Below are positions 1 through 9,257 of a DNA stretch of 64,000 nt, piece by piece (position 1 is the first letter of the stretch; the number at the start of each line of letters is the position of its first letter). The translations under genes and the position numbers were made by a program. The notes under the pieces were generated by a model. It did not search any database, was not told where the DNA came from, and saw only the letters and a list, made by a program, of their open reading frames with translations. The stretch comes from Oxalobacteraceae bacterium OTU3CAMAD1 (GTDB taxonomy: Bacteria > Pseudomonadota > Gammaproteobacteria > Burkholderiales > Burkholderiaceae_D), in assembly GCA_024123915.1 (NCBI GenBank), contig CP099650.1, forward strand, positions 1,550,001 through 1,614,000. The letters run 5' to 3'.

Positions 1-191
1 GGCGCGGCCGCGCGCTCCTCGCGCGTGGGCTTGGCGGTGCCGATGTCCATGCCGCGATACACCAGCGCCGAATCGACGGAGATGATCTCGGACGGGATGC
101 GCTGCGCGATCGCCAGCGCCGACGCGGTTTTGCCGGACGCCGTCGGTCCCATGATGGCCACCGCCAGCGGCTTTGAAACAGGTGCGTTCAT
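1..191 (-). CDS. miaA: tRNA dimethylallyltransferase, 5' part (cut by window edge)
   Basis: First 63 codons of MiaA, which adds a dimethylallyl group to N6 of A37 in tRNAs reading UNN codons; the rest lies outside the window. The start ATG at 191 is followed by the P-loop MGPTASGKT (about residues 14-22) and by [17 protein letters not shown], the family's conserved substrate-binding strand. The stop codon of mutL ends one base before this ATG, so the two genes are probably co-transcribed and translationally coupled. mutL-miaA is a common bacterial gene order. Identity is secure; only the left end is missing. Confidence 0.95.
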   Translation of the reverse strand, partial: MNAPVSKPLAVAIMGPTASGKTASALAIAQRIPSEIISVDSALVYRGMDIGTAKPTREERAAA

Positions 192-192
192 G

Positions 193-2202
193 TTATTGGC
201 CGCGCAGGAAAAGCTTGTCGAGCGCGCCGATTTCCACCTGCACCCAGGTCGGGCGGCCGTGGTTGCACTGGTCGGCGCGTTCGGTGGTCTCCATCTGGCG
301 CAGCAGGGCGTTCATTTCCTGCGTCGACAGGATGCGGTTGGCGCGCACCGCCGTGTGGCAGGCGAGGGTGCCGAGCAGTTCGTTCTGGCGCTCGATCAGC
401 ACTCGCGAGCCGCCGAATTCGCGCACGTCGCGCAGCACGTCGCGCGCCAGGGTCTGGGCATCGGCATTCTTCAGCAGCACCGGCACCGAGCGCACCGCCA
501 GCGTGGTCGGCGACAGCGCGGCGATGTCGAAGCCCAGCGCCTGCAAAGTCTCCTGGTGTTCCTGGGCGGTGCCCACTTCCACCGCGTCGGCGTAGAAGGT
601 GACGGGGATCAGCAGGGGCTGCACCTGCATCTCCTCGCCGGCGACGCGGCTTTCCAGCGCGGTCTTCAACTGTTCGTACAGGATGCGTTCGTGCGCGGCG
701 TGCATGTCGACCAGCACCAGGCCCTTGGTGTTCTGCGCCAGGATGTAAATGCCGTGCAGCTGCGCCAGTGCGAAGCCGAGCGGGAACTCCTCCTGCGCCA
801 TCGCGGCGGCAGACACGGTGAACGGGCTGGCCTGCGGCAGCGCCATATCCGCTTCGGCGCGGTAGCCGTCGATGCGGCCGGCGCCGCCGAACAACGCGCC
901 GTACTTTTCGGTGCTCTGGGCGACGCCGCCGTCGTTGCCGCCGAAGCGCGGCGCGCCGAAGCCGCCGCCGGCGCTGAAACCACCGGAACCGTTGCCGCCG
1001 ATGCCGCCGGCATCACCGTTGCGCGATCCGAACGGCGACGGCGAGAACGTCGGCGAATAATTCGGATCCAGAAGCGCGGGCCCCAGCAGTGGTCCGAACG
1101 AGGTTTGCTCGCCGCGCCAGGTCGCACTGCCCAGACTTTCGGCGGCGGGCAGCGGTGACGGCACGCTGCCGTGCGACGTCGCCGATGTCGACGCCAGCGC
1201 GCGCTGCACCGCGTGGAAGACGAATTGGTGCACCGCGCGGCTGTCGCGGAAGCGCACCTCGATCTTGGACGGGTGGACGTTGACGTCGACCAGCGCCGGA
1301 TCGAGTTCGAGCGCCAGCACATACGAGGGGAAGCGGTCGCCGTGCAGCACGTCCTGGTAGGCGGCTTTGACCGCGTGCACCAAGACCTTGTCGCGTACGA
1401 AGCGCCCGTTCACGTAGAAGAACTGGCCGTCGGCGCGCGCCTTGGAGGCGGTCGGCAGGCCGGCGTAGCCGTGCAGGCGCAGCGCGCCGCCCCTCTCGTC
1501 GATCGGCAGGCGCGCCTCGGCGAAGCCGTCGCCGAGGATATGGGCGCTGCGCTTGGCCATTTCGCTGACGTTCCAGTGGTCGATGGTGCGGCCGTTGTGA
1601 CTGAGCGAGAACGACACGTCGGGCCGCGCCAGCGCGATGCGGCGCACGACTTCGGCGCAGTGGCCGAATTCGGTCTGTTCGGATTTGAGGAACTTGCGGC
1701 GCGCGGGCGTGTTGAAGTACAGGTCCTGCACGTCGATGGTGGTGCCCAGGGCGCCGGACGACGGCGACACGGTGCCGTTGTGCGAGCCGACGATTTCCCA
1801 CGCGTGCGCGGCGTCGGCGGTGCGCGAAGTCAGGGTGACGGCGGCCACCGAGGCGATCGAGGCTAGAGCCTCGCCCCGGAAGCCCAGCGTGCCCACGTTT
1901 TCCAGGTCGTTCAGGGAGGCGATCTTCGAGGTCGCGTGCCGGGCCAGCGCCAGCGGCATCTGCTCGGGCGGGATGCCGCGCCCATTGTCGGTGATGGCGA
2001 TGCGTTTGACGCCGCCTTCCTCCAGCCGCACGGTGATCTGCGTGGCGCCGGCGTCGAGCGCGTTTTCCAGCAGCTCCTTGACGACGGCGGACGGCCGCTC
2101 GACCACCTCGCCGGCGGCGATTTGCGAAATCAGCTGGTCGGGCAGGGCCTGGATCGGGCGGGGAGCTGCGGGGGAGAGGGTTTGGGTGTCTGGCGCGTTC
2201 AT
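193..2202 (-). CDS. mutL: DNA mismatch repair protein MutL
   Basis: 669 residues from ATG 2202, the start nearest the conserved N-terminus; an upstream extension to 2253 has no MutL features. MutL couples MutS mismatch recognition to strand incision. The GHKL ATPase motifs are present: [10 protein letters not shown] at about 43-52, TDNGRG at 71-76 and GFRGEAL at 107-113. A Gly/Ser/Pro-rich linker follows, at about 340-460. The C-terminal dimerisation domain has [12 protein letters not shown] (about 499-510), ACHTA (about 615) and CNHGRP (about 647). These match the metal-dependent nicking-endonuclease motifs of MutL from bacteria without MutH, except that the usual Gln of DQHA is Met. Forms an operon with miaA. 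Confidence 0.97.
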   Translation of the reverse strand: MNAPDTQTLSPAAPRPIQALPDQLISQIAAGEVVERPSAVVKELLENALDAGATQITVRLEEGGVKRIAITDNGRGIPPEQMPLALARHATSKIASLNDLENVGTLGFRGEALASIASVAAVTLTSRTADAAHAWEIVGSHNGTVSPSSGALGTTIDVQDLYFNTPARRKFLKSEQTEFGHCAEVVRRIALARPDVSFSLSHNGRTIDHWNVSEMAKRSAHILGDGFAEARLPIDERGGALRLHGYAGLPTASKARADGQFFYVNGRFVRDKVLVHAVKAAYQDVLHGDRFPSYVLALELDPALVDVNVHPSKIEVRFRDSRAVHQFVFHAVQRALASTSATSHGSVPSPLPAAESLGSATWRGEQTSFGPLLGPALLDPNYSPTFSPSPFGSRNGDAGGIGGNGSGGFSAGGGFGAPRFGGNDGGVAQSTEKYGALFGGAGRIDGYRAEADMALPQASPFTVSAAAMAQEEFPLGFALAQLHGIYILAQNTKGLVLVDMHAAHERILYEQLKTALESRVAGEEMQVQPLLIPVTFYADAVEVGTAQEHQETLQALGFDIAALSPTTLAVRSVPVLLKNADAQTLARDVLRDVREFGGSRVLIERQNELLGTLACHTAVRANRILSTQEMNALLRQMETTERADQCNHGRPTWVQVEIGALDKLFLRGQ

Positions 2203-2210
2203 CGCAGGGA

Positions 2211-3134
2211 TTATAACGCCGGGCGCTCGCGCACCGGTATCGGCGCGTTGCACAGCTCAACGTAGTTGGGCGAGAACTTGTTCCATGGCCCGCCGCGATT
2301 GCGCTGCGCCTCGATCACCCGCTTGTAGATCGGCGCCTCGCTGCGCATCACTTCCAGGTTGCTGCGCTCCGCCTCCGGCACGTCGGCCGCCAGACGCACC
2401 GATTTGATCGGCGTTCTGGCCTCGTTCGCACCATAGAAGCCCATCGCCTCGCCGCCGCGCGGCTGCGTCGCCAGCAGCGCCATGCCCGATACGACCCGTC
2501 CGATGACCGTCACGTTGCGGTCCAGGTGACGCGGTGCGTGGCCGTTGACCGCGTACAGCTCGGCGCCCGTGCCGCTGTCGGTGTCGTTGTCGCGGCCGAT
2601 GCCGACCATGCCGTAGCAGTGCGCGAGCCAGGTGGTTTTGGTCTTCGGATCGCGTCCGACCGGGAAGCCGTTGGAGTGGCCGATTTGCGGCGCGTAGCCG
2701 TCAAAGTCCATCTGGCGCACAAAATGCTTATCGTTGGACATGGGGACGGTGAACTCCGCCGTCACCTTGGCTTTGGCGCTGCCGAGCGGCTTGGGTTTGG
2801 TTTCGGCGTCCGGATCGCCCCACTGGGCCACATAGTTGTCCTGCGAGCGCAGCACGGCCAAGCCGTCGAAGTACTTTTCGTTGACCAGGGTCTTGAGGTT
2901 GGCGATGCTCTGGGGCGCGAAGTCGGGCGCCAGTTCGATCACTACGCGTCCGGCCGGCAGTTCCATGTACAGCGTGTTGTTCGGGTCCAGCGGACGCCAG
3001 TCGGCCGGTTGGGATTGTTTGACCAGATCGCCGGCGCTTGGCCGGACCGGCAGGTCGGCGGCCGAGGCCGCGGCGGCAAGCGCGCTGAGCGGGACTATAT
3101 AAGTACAACTACGTAGAAAATCGGTCAGGGACAT
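2211..3134 (-). CDS. Cyclophilin-type peptidyl-prolyl isomerase, exported
   Basis: 307 residues. The chosen start (ATG 3134) gives a signal peptide ending in AAAASAADLP; an extension upstream to 3254 would bury it. The mature protein has the cyclophilin pattern: ELPAGRVVIELAPDFAPQ, NLKTLVNEKYFDGL, and a later GYGMVGIGR-like segment with NGHAPRHLDRNVTVIGRVVSG. It is larger than minimal cyclophilins (about 165 residues) because of an N-terminal lead and a C-terminal helix-rich tail of about 60 residues. It probably assists folding of periplasmic proteins. Only 8 bases separate its stop from the mutL start on the same strand, so they may share a transcript. Confidence 0.88.
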   Translation of the reverse strand: MSLTDFLRSCTYIVPLSALAAAASAADLPVRPSAGDLVKQSQPADWRPLDPNNTLYMELPAGRVVIELAPDFAPQSIANLKTLVNEKYFDGLAVLRSQDNYVAQWGDPDAETKPKPLGSAKAKVTAEFTVPMSNDKHFVRQMDFDGYAPQIGHSNGFPVGRDPKTKTTWLAHCYGMVGIGRDNDTDSGTGAELYAVNGHAPRHLDRNVTVIGRVVSGMALLATQPRGGEAMGFYGANEARTPIKSVRLAADVPEAERSNLEVMRSEAPIYKRVIEAQRNRGGPWNKFSPNYVELCNAPIPVRERPAL

Positions 3135-3270
3135 CCGTAATCTCCTTGGTTGGACGTATCCGCTTGCTGCGGGTACGCGGACGATTGTAAACTGGTTAAG
3201 ATGACCTGGAAACTTCGAGTTTTCAAGGCATTGTGGTGTATGATTCCGGCGCACACTTTATGGGAAGAAT

Positions 3271-3915
3271 ATGGATTTTATGCAATTCTTCGACATGATC
3301 CTTCATGTCGACAAAACATTGGAAGTGATCATTCAACAATACGGCACCTTGGTTTACGCGGTGCTGTTTGCCATTATTTTCTGCGAAACCGGGCTGGTGG
3401 TGCTGTTTTTCTTCCCAGGTGACACGCTGTTGTTTATCGCCGGCGCGCTGTGCGCGGTGGGCGAGATGCATCTCGGGCTGTTGATGTTCCTGCTGATCAC
3501 AGCGGCGATCACCGGCAACACGCTCAACTACTGGATAGGCGAGGCCATCGGTCAGAAAGTCTTCACCCACGATTACCGCTGGCTCAACAAGGATGCCTTG
3601 CACAAGACGCACGAGTTCTTCGAAAAGCACGGCGGCAAGACCATCGTGCTGGCGCGTTTCGTGCCCGTGGTGCGCACCTTTGCGCCGTTCGTGGCCGGCG
3701 TGTCCGACATGACGCATACGCGCTTCCAGCTGTACAACATCACCGGCGCGGTGCTGTGGGTGGTGCTGCTGACCACCGCCGGCTACTTCTTCGGCAACAT
3801 CCCGCTGGTGCGCGACCATCTGACCGAGATCGTCATGGTCGGCGTCGGCGTGGCCGTGGTGCCGATGTTGCTGGGCGGCGCCTGGAAGCTGGGCCGCCGC
3901 GTGATGGGCCGCTAA
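3271..3915 (+). CDS. DedA family membrane protein
   Basis: 214 residues with several hydrophobic segments. DedA signatures are clear: FFPGDTLLFIAGAL (about 49-62), NTLNYWIGEAIG (about 84-95) and the re-entrant loop motif ARFVPVVRTFAPFVAGV (about 127-143) with its two conserved arginines. DedA proteins act in the cytoplasmic membrane, and family work links them to undecaprenyl-phosphate or lipid scrambling and to proton-motive-force homeostasis. The gene stands alone, divergent from the cyclophilin gene, and a strong hairpin follows it. The exact substrate cannot be read from sequence. Confidence 0.9.
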   Translation: MDFMQFFDMILHVDKTLEVIIQQYGTLVYAVLFAIIFCETGLVVLFFFPGDTLLFIAGALCAVGEMHLGLLMFLLITAAITGNTLNYWIGEAIGQKVFTHDYRWLNKDALHKTHEFFEKHGGKTIVLARFVPVVRTFAPFVAGVSDMTHTRFQLYNITGAVLWVVLLTTAGYFFGNIPLVRDHLTEIVMVGVGVAVVPMLLGGAWKLGRRVMGR

Positions 3916-3949
3916 GCCGCATCCAGCCTCGCTCCTGGCCTGTATCAAG

Positions 3950-3981
3950 CACGCCGCGCCATTCGCGCGGCGTGTTGCTTT
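3950..3981 (+). terminator. Hairpin terminator after the dedA-type gene
   Basis: Perfect 10-bp stem CACGCCGCGC / GCGCGGCGTG with loop CATTC, followed by TTGCTTT. It begins 34 bases after the DedA stop. The T-run is short, so termination may be partial. Confidence 0.7.
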
Positions 3982-4084
3982 AGAAACTCCTCCGAAATAT
4001 TTCTCCCTGCCATCGTCGGCACGTCTCAAGTTTTGCCCAAAAGCATCCGTAAACCAGTATGTAATTCTTTTACTCTGAAAACTC

Positions 4085-5140
4085 ATGCGTACCGTGCCCT
4101 CCCTGCTCACCCTGATTGCCTGCTGCTGCGTCGTCACGACCGCCGGCGCCGCAACCGATCCGCTCATTTCGCCGTCGGCGAAATCCCCGATCGCCGGTGT
4201 GGCAGGCGTGCGCGCCGGCGCGGCCGGTGCCGTCGGTTCGTCCGCCGCCGCAGGGGTATCCAACGCGTCCAGCGCTTCCAGCACGTCGTCGCCGGTCCGC
4301 AAGCCGACCGAGGCCGACGCCGAGGCCGAGCTGTCGGCCAAGATCGCTGCCCGCCTGGCCATCATGCGCGCCAATCAGCAGGCCCGGGCCGCTGCGGCGG
4401 CCAAGGCCAAGAAGGCGGCCGTGGTGGCCGCCGCCGCGCCACCGCCGGCGGCGCCCAAGTTTTTCAGCAACACCTGGTCATACGAGGGTGAGACCGGTCC
4501 CGCCAATTGGGGCAAGATCAATCCCGCGTGGGCCAAGTGCGGCAACGGCAACCGCCAGTCGCCGATCGATATCCGCGACGGCATGAAGGTCGAACTGGAG
4601 CAGATCACCTTCGACTACCATCCGTCGACGTTCAACGTGACCGACAACGGCCACACGGTGCAGGTGATGGTCGGCGGCGGCAATTTCCTCACGGTGCAGA
4701 ACCGCATGTATGAATTGATCCAGTTCCATTTCCACCGGCCGTCGGAGGAGCGCATCAACGGCAAGGGCTACGAGATGGTGGTGCACCTGGTGCACAAGGA
4801 CGTCGAAGGGCGCATCGCCATGCTGGCGCTGCTGCTGGAGCGCGGCAAGCAGCAGCCGGTGATCCAGACGGTGTGGAACAACCTGCCGCTGGAAAAGCTG
4901 GAGACCCTGGCGCCGTCGGTGGTGCTCGATCCGATGGACCTGCTGCCGGCGCGGCGCGACTACTTCACCTTCATGGGATCGATGACGACGCCGCCCTGCC
5001 AGGAGGGCGTGCTATGGCTGGTGATGAAGGAGCCGGTCCAGGCCTCGCCGGCCCAGCTGGCGCTGTTCAGCCGCCTCTATCCGTTGAATTCGCGGCCGAT
5101 CCAGCAGGGCTCCGGCCGCATCATCAAAGAATCGAACTGA
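4085..5140 (+). CDS. Alpha-class carbonic anhydrase with Ala-rich N-terminal extension
   Basis: 351 residues. A signal peptide (about 1-22, ending AGA) suggests periplasmic location. Residues about 25-125 are low-complexity and Ala/Lys-rich, with a likely helical stretch near 75-122. The catalytic domain starts at WSYEGETGPANWGKI (about 133). Zinc-ligand context is intact: QFHFHRPSEE (about 212-221) carries two His and VHLVHKD the third. The C-terminal TPPCQEGVLW segment is also present. It interconverts CO2 and bicarbonate. The long N-terminal region is not part of the usual 220-250 residue family and may be a spacer or wall-interacting arm. Its stop is next to that of the convergent mutarotase gene. 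Confidence 0.92.
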   Translation: MRTVPSLLTLIACCCVVTTAGAATDPLISPSAKSPIAGVAGVRAGAAGAVGSSAAAGVSNASSASSTSSPVRKPTEADAEAELSAKIAARLAIMRANQQARAAAAAKAKKAAVVAAAAPPPAAPKFFSNTWSYEGETGPANWGKINPAWAKCGNGNRQSPIDIRDGMKVELEQITFDYHPSTFNVTDNGHTVQVMVGGGNFLTVQNRMYELIQFHFHRPSEERINGKGYEMVVHLVHKDVEGRIAMLALLLERGKQQPVIQTVWNNLPLEKLETLAPSVVLDPMDLLPARRDYFTFMGSMTTPPCQEGVLWLVMKEPVQASPAQLALFSRLYPLNSRPIQQGSGRIIKESN

Positions 5141-5141
5141 C

Positions 5142-5984
5142 TTAATCGGCGCAGATGCGGTGCTTGCCGGTCCAGGCGGCGCCGGCTTCCAGCGGCCGCT
5201 GGTCCACGCGCGCCGGCTCGATGCAGACGAAGCGCAGGTACTCGTCGTCGGCCAGGTCCACCAGCGCGGCCGCATCGGCCTGACCCGGATTCCACACCAC
5301 CCATTCGCTGAAACCCTGCTGGTCCAGCCGCAGCGTGGCGTTGGCCGTGTTCAGGGTGAGCGACGGCGTCGATTGGTACAGGCGGTCGTGCTTCTCGGTG
5401 AAGTGCAGCGCCGGATGCTCCTGCGTGGCCGTATTCAGATGATGGTCGGTGTACCGCTGGTGTTGCAGGCCGCTGATGCTGGTCGCGCTCAGGTGGCCGA
5501 CGTCGTAATAGGTGTGCAGCGCCACGCCGAACGGGAAGGCCTGCGCGCCACTGTTGCGGACCGTGAATTCGGCGTCGAGCGCGTCGCCGTGCAGGGTGAA
5601 ACGCAAGGTCAGCTCGAAGGCGTGCGGCCAGGCTTGCGCGTGTTCCGCTGCCAGGTCGTCCTGATTGAGGCTGAACTCCAGGAAGGACTGGCCGCCGTCG
5701 CCGCCGCTGTCCGTCAGGCGCCAGGTGCTCACGCGGGCGAAGCCGTGGCGCAGGCCGGGGCCGCGCACATTAAACTGCGGGAAGATGACCGGCACGCCGC
5801 CGCGTATCGCCTTGCTGCCGTCGAGCGGCGTTTGCGAACTGACGAACAGGCGCTCCTTGCCGTCGCCGGTTTTCCAGGACAGCAGGTGGGCGCCGAACAG
5901 CGACACCGTCGCTTGCGCGCCATCGGCGGCGGTGAGTCGCACTGCCGGCAGCGCGCCGAATTCTGTCATCGTAACTACAGCCAT
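5142..5984 (-). CDS. D-hexose-6-phosphate mutarotase (YeaD family)
   Basis: 280 residues, close to the family's usual length. An upstream GGAAG five bases before ATG 5984 supports this start. Motifs of the YeaD-type aldose-1-epimerase fold are visible: RGGVPVIFPQF (about 61-71), HGFARVSTW, the His-containing VALHTYYDVGHLS (about 155-167) and VVWNPG near 225. The family interconverts alpha and beta anomers of glucose-6-phosphate-like sugars in the cytoplasm. It sits alone between two convergent or tandem envelope genes. An epimerase acting on free sugars cannot be excluded. Confidence 0.88.
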   Translation of the reverse strand: MAVVTMTEFGALPAVRLTAADGAQATVSLFGAHLLSWKTGDGKERLFVSSQTPLDGSKAIRGGVPVIFPQFNVRGPGLRHGFARVSTWRLTDSGGDGGQSFLEFSLNQDDLAAEHAQAWPHAFELTLRFTLHGDALDAEFTVRNSGAQAFPFGVALHTYYDVGHLSATSISGLQHQRYTDHHLNTATQEHPALHFTEKHDRLYQSTPSLTLNTANATLRLDQQGFSEWVVWNPGQADAAALVDLADDEYLRFVCIEPARVDQRPLEAGAAWTGKHRICAD

Positions 5985-6029
5985 GGTTCTTCCGTTAATT
6001 AAATGAGTTGATCAGGTGATGGGGCGGGT

Positions 6030-7514
6030 TCAGGTCAGCCGGTTCTTCGCCAGCGGCGGATTCTTGGCGAAATAGCGCCGTATGCCTTTGACGATGGCGT
6101 TGGCCATCTGGTTCTGGTAGCCGTCGTCGAGCAGCTTGGCCTCCTCCTCCGGGTTGGAGATGAAGGCCGTCTCGATCAGGATGGACGGAATGTCGGGCGC
6201 CTTGAGCACCGCGAAGCCGGCCTGCTCGACCGATCCTTTGTGCAGGCGGTTGATGCCGCCGATCTCGCCCAGCACCGATTTGCCCAGCTTCAGGCTGTCG
6301 TTGATCTGCGCCGTGGTGGACAGGTCGAACAGCACGCTGGCCAGCTGGCGGTCGTGGTTCTTGACGTTGACGCCGCCGATGGTGTCGGCCTGGTTTTCCT
6401 TGTCCGCCAGCCAGCGCGCGGCGGTTGAACTGGCGCCTTTTTCCGACAGCACGAACACCGACGAGCCGCGCGCGGACGGCTGCACGAAGGCGTCTGCGTG
6501 GATCGACACGAACAGGTCGGCCTGCACCTTGCGCGCTTTTTCCACGCGTTTGCCCAGCGGGACGAAGTAGTCGCCATCGCGGGTCAGCATCACGCGCATG
6601 TTGGGCGCCTCTTCCAGCTTGGCCTTGAGGCGCTTGGCGATGGACAGTACGATGTCCTTTTCCTTGCTGCCGTTCTTGCCGGAGGCGCCGGGGTCTTCGC
6701 CGCCGTGGCCCGGATCGAGCGCGATGGTGATCATCCGCACGACGTTGTTCTTGTCCGCTTTGTCGGCCTTTTCGGCGGCTTTGGCCTGCGCCTCGGCGGT
6801 CCTGACCTGGTCGCGCAGTTCGGCGCGCGGCTCGGCCTTCATGTCCGGCTTGAGCGCTTCGAGCTGCTCGCGCGGCGTTGGCGCGTTGGCGGCCATCTCC
6901 GCCTCTCCCGGTTTGAGCGGCGGCATGTCGCCTTTCGGCGTGCTGCCGGCGGCCGCCGACGACGATTCCGGCGGCGGCTTGCCGTCGCTGGACCAGTTGC
7001 CCTTTTCGATCATCGCGGCGATCGGGTCGACTTCCTTGACGGGATACAGATCGAAGATCAGGCGGTCCTTGTAGTTACCGGCCGGCGGCAGCGTGAAGAC
7101 CTGCGGCCGCACTTCCTCCTTCAGGTCGAACACCAGGCGCACCACGTTGGGCCGGTTCTGGCCCACGCGCACCTGCTTGATATACGGGTCGTTGGACTGG
7201 ATCTTGGCGACCAGGCTTTTGAGCGTCGGATTGAGCTCCAGCCCTTCGATGTCGACGACCATGCGTTCCGGGTCCTTGACGATGAAGTGGGTGGCCTTGA
7301 GGACGGCGTCGTTCTCCAGGGTGACGCGGGTGTAGTCGTCGGCCGGCCACACGCGCACGGCGAGGATTTGCGCGGCGCTGGCGCGCAACGGCGTCGCGAG
7401 CGCTGTCACGGACAGCATCAGGGTGGCGCCGGCCTTCAGGACGGTGCGCCGCGAGACGGCGGGAGTGGACTCCGCGCTCACATGTTGGGGGCGAATTTGA
7501 GGCTTTGAAGGCAT
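6030..7514 (-). CDS. amiC: N-acetylmuramoyl-L-alanine amidase with AMIN domain, Tat-exported
   Basis: 494 residues. The N-terminus has a twin-arginine signal, SRRTVLKAG at about 21-29, before a hydrophobic stretch. An AMIN domain (about 50-150) follows, as used for septal peptidoglycan targeting, then a charged Ala/Lys/Glu-rich linker (about 190-265). The Amidase_3 catalytic domain has zinc ligands in ALDPGHGGEDPG, KEKDIVLSI and FVSIHAD, and the catalytic Glu in ILIETAFISNP. It cleaves stem peptides from MurNAc during cell separation. Its start lies inside the 3' end of tsaE (37-bp overlap), indicating a tsaE-amiC operon. Confidence 0.95.
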   Translation of the reverse strand: MPSKPQIRPQHVSAESTPAVSRRTVLKAGATLMLSVTALATPLRASAAQILAVRVWPADDYTRVTLENDAVLKATHFIVKDPERMVVDIEGLELNPTLKSLVAKIQSNDPYIKQVRVGQNRPNVVRLVFDLKEEVRPQVFTLPPAGNYKDRLIFDLYPVKEVDPIAAMIEKGNWSSDGKPPPESSSAAAGSTPKGDMPPLKPGEAEMAANAPTPREQLEALKPDMKAEPRAELRDQVRTAEAQAKAAEKADKADKNNVVRMITIALDPGHGGEDPGASGKNGSKEKDIVLSIAKRLKAKLEEAPNMRVMLTRDGDYFVPLGKRVEKARKVQADLFVSIHADAFVQPSARGSSVFVLSEKGASSTAARWLADKENQADTIGGVNVKNHDRQLASVLFDLSTTAQINDSLKLGKSVLGEIGGINRLHKGSVEQAGFAVLKAPDIPSILIETAFISNPEEEAKLLDDGYQNQMANAIVKGIRRYFAKNPPLAKNRLT

Positions 7515-7978
7515 GAGTTACCCAGGGCGGTGGACGCCTGCAATTCTACATCACGGCCGTTGCCGGCCACGGTCAGGTACAGGTCGATATCGGGCGGAGG
7601 CAGCACGCGGTCGGCCTTTTCGGGCCATTCGACGATGCAGATGTTGTCCCCGTTGAAGTCTTCGCGGAAGCCGGCGTCGAGGAATTCCTCCGGGCTGCCC
7701 ATGCGATACAGGTCGAAATGGATGACGTTCACGGCGCGGCCGCCGAGTTCAATTCGATATGGTTCCGACAAGGTGTATGTCGGGCTTTTGACGGTGCCGG
7801 CGTGGCCCGCCGCGTGCAGCAGGGCGCGGGTGAGGGCGGTTTTGCCCGCCCCCAGGTCGCCGTGCAGGTAGATCGTCAGGCCCGGAGCAATCGCGCGCGC
7901 CAGGGCCGAGCCCAGGGCGGCGGTCGCGGTTTCGTCGTGGAGATGGGCTGTGAAGTGCTGCATCGAATAGAATGTCAT
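7478..7978 (-). CDS. tsaE: tRNA threonylcarbamoyladenosine biosynthesis ATPase TsaE
   Basis: 166 residues from ATG 7978. TsaE drives the TsaD/TsaB/TsaE complex that makes t6A37 in ANN-reading tRNAs; its partner tsaD is also in this window, at 32650-33690. P-loop GDLGAGKTALTR is at about 40-51, followed by SPTYTLSEPY, IHFDLYRM and CIVEWPEKA. Length is typical. The 3' end overlaps the amiC start by 37 bases. A second in-frame ATG 15 bases downstream (MQHF) is an equally possible start. Confidence 0.95.
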   Translation of the reverse strand: MTFYSMQHFTAHLHDETATAALGSALARAIAPGLTIYLHGDLGAGKTALTRALLHAAGHAGTVKSPTYTLSEPYRIELGGRAVNVIHFDLYRMGSPEEFLDAGFREDFNGDNICIVEWPEKADRVLPPPDIDLYLTVAGNGRDVELQASTALGNSCLQSLKFAPNM

Positions 7979-8044
7979 GTTGGTGGAATCGCCAGCCATT
8001 GTAACCGCCCGCGTCCTTCCAGGGTGTACCCTCATAAGCCACTG

Positions 8045-9190
8045 ATGTCCTTGCCTGAATCCAATTTAGCCGAACTCGCCCTCAGCATCAAGCGCTGGGG
8101 TGTGGAGCTGGGCTTCGCCGAAATCCGCATCACCGACATCGACCTCAGTCACGCCGAGGCGGGCCTGCGGGCGTGGCTGGACGCCGGCATGCATGGTGAA
8201 ATGGACTACATGGCCGCCCACGGCATGATGCGCGCCCGCCCGGCCGAACTGGTGCCCGGCACGGTGCGCGTGATCAGCGCGCGCATGAACTACCTGCCGA
8301 GGGAGGTGGAAACGGACACCGAAGCGGGCCCGGAGGCGGGCCAAGGGGACGACTGGCGCGAGCAAGAGCGGCGCCGGCTGGCCGATCCTGGCGCCGCCGT
8401 CATCTCGGTCTACGCGCGCGGCAGGGATTATCACAAGGTGCTGCGCGCCCGATTGCAGCAGCTGGCCGACAAGGTCAAGGCGGAAATCGGCGACTTCGGC
8501 TACCGCGTGTTCACCGATTCGGCGCCGCTGATGGAGCTGCCGCTGGCCGAGAAGGCGGGGCTGGGCTGGCGCGGCAAGCATACCTTGCTGCTTAGCCGCA
8601 CCGCCGGCTCGATGTTCTTCATGGGCGAATTCCTGGTCGATTTGCCGCTGCCGGTGGACCCGCCCACCGGCGCCCATTGCGGCCAGTGCTCGGCGTGCAT
8701 CGACATTTGCCCGACGCAGGCGATCCTGGGGCCGGGCCGGCTCGACGCCCGGCGCTGCGTGTCCTACCTGACGATTGAACTGAAAAGCGCGATCCCTGTG
8801 GAGCTGCGGCCCCTGATCGGCAATCGCGTCTACGGCTGCGACGACTGCCAGACCGCCTGCCCGTGGAACAAGTTCGCGCAGCGCGCGGTGCTGCCCGATT
8901 TCGACGAGCGCCATGGTTTCGGCAGCGCCTCGATGGTCGAGCTGTTCTCCTGGAGCGAGGAGGAGTTCAACCGCAAGATGGAAGGCAGTCCGATACGCCG
9001 CATCGGCCATGAGCGCTGGCTGCGCAACCTGGCGGTCGGCCTGGGTAACGCGGCGGCGGCCGGCGCCGCGGGCGACGCGGCCATCGTCGGCGCGCTCACG
9101 GCGCGCCTGGAGCACCCGTCGGCGCTGGTGCGCGAGCATGTCGAATGGGCGCTCGCCCGTCATGCCGAAGGCTCCGCGACACTAGCCTGA
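8045..9190 (+). CDS. queG: Epoxyqueuosine reductase
   Basis: 381 residues from ATG 8045; a longer in-frame extension to 7718 runs back through the divergent tsaE and is not credible. QueG performs the last step of queuosine synthesis in tRNA and is a cobalamin and iron-sulfur enzyme. Two 4Fe-4S cysteine clusters are present: CGQCSACIDICPTQAI (about 215-230) and CDDCQTACPWNKF (about 264-276). The C-terminus is a HEAT-like helical repeat. It diverges from tsaE-amiC across a 66-bp gap. tsaE-queG adjacency is common in betaproteobacteria. Confidence 0.96.
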   Translation: MSLPESNLAELALSIKRWGVELGFAEIRITDIDLSHAEAGLRAWLDAGMHGEMDYMAAHGMMRARPAELVPGTVRVISARMNYLPREVETDTEAGPEAGQGDDWREQERRRLADPGAAVISVYARGRDYHKVLRARLQQLADKVKAEIGDFGYRVFTDSAPLMELPLAEKAGLGWRGKHTLLLSRTAGSMFFMGEFLVDLPLPVDPPTGAHCGQCSACIDICPTQAILGPGRLDARRCVSYLTIELKSAIPVELRPLIGNRVYGCDDCQTACPWNKFAQRAVLPDFDERHGFGSASMVELFSWSEEEFNRKMEGSPIRRIGHERWLRNLAVGLGNAAAAGAAGDAAIVGALTARLEHPSALVREHVEWALARHAEGSATLA

Positions 9191-9257
9191 GCGCTGGTTT
9201 GCGTGGCCCGATTGGGCTACACTCATGCGGTTATCCTCCTTACAAGGCCCGTGTCCC

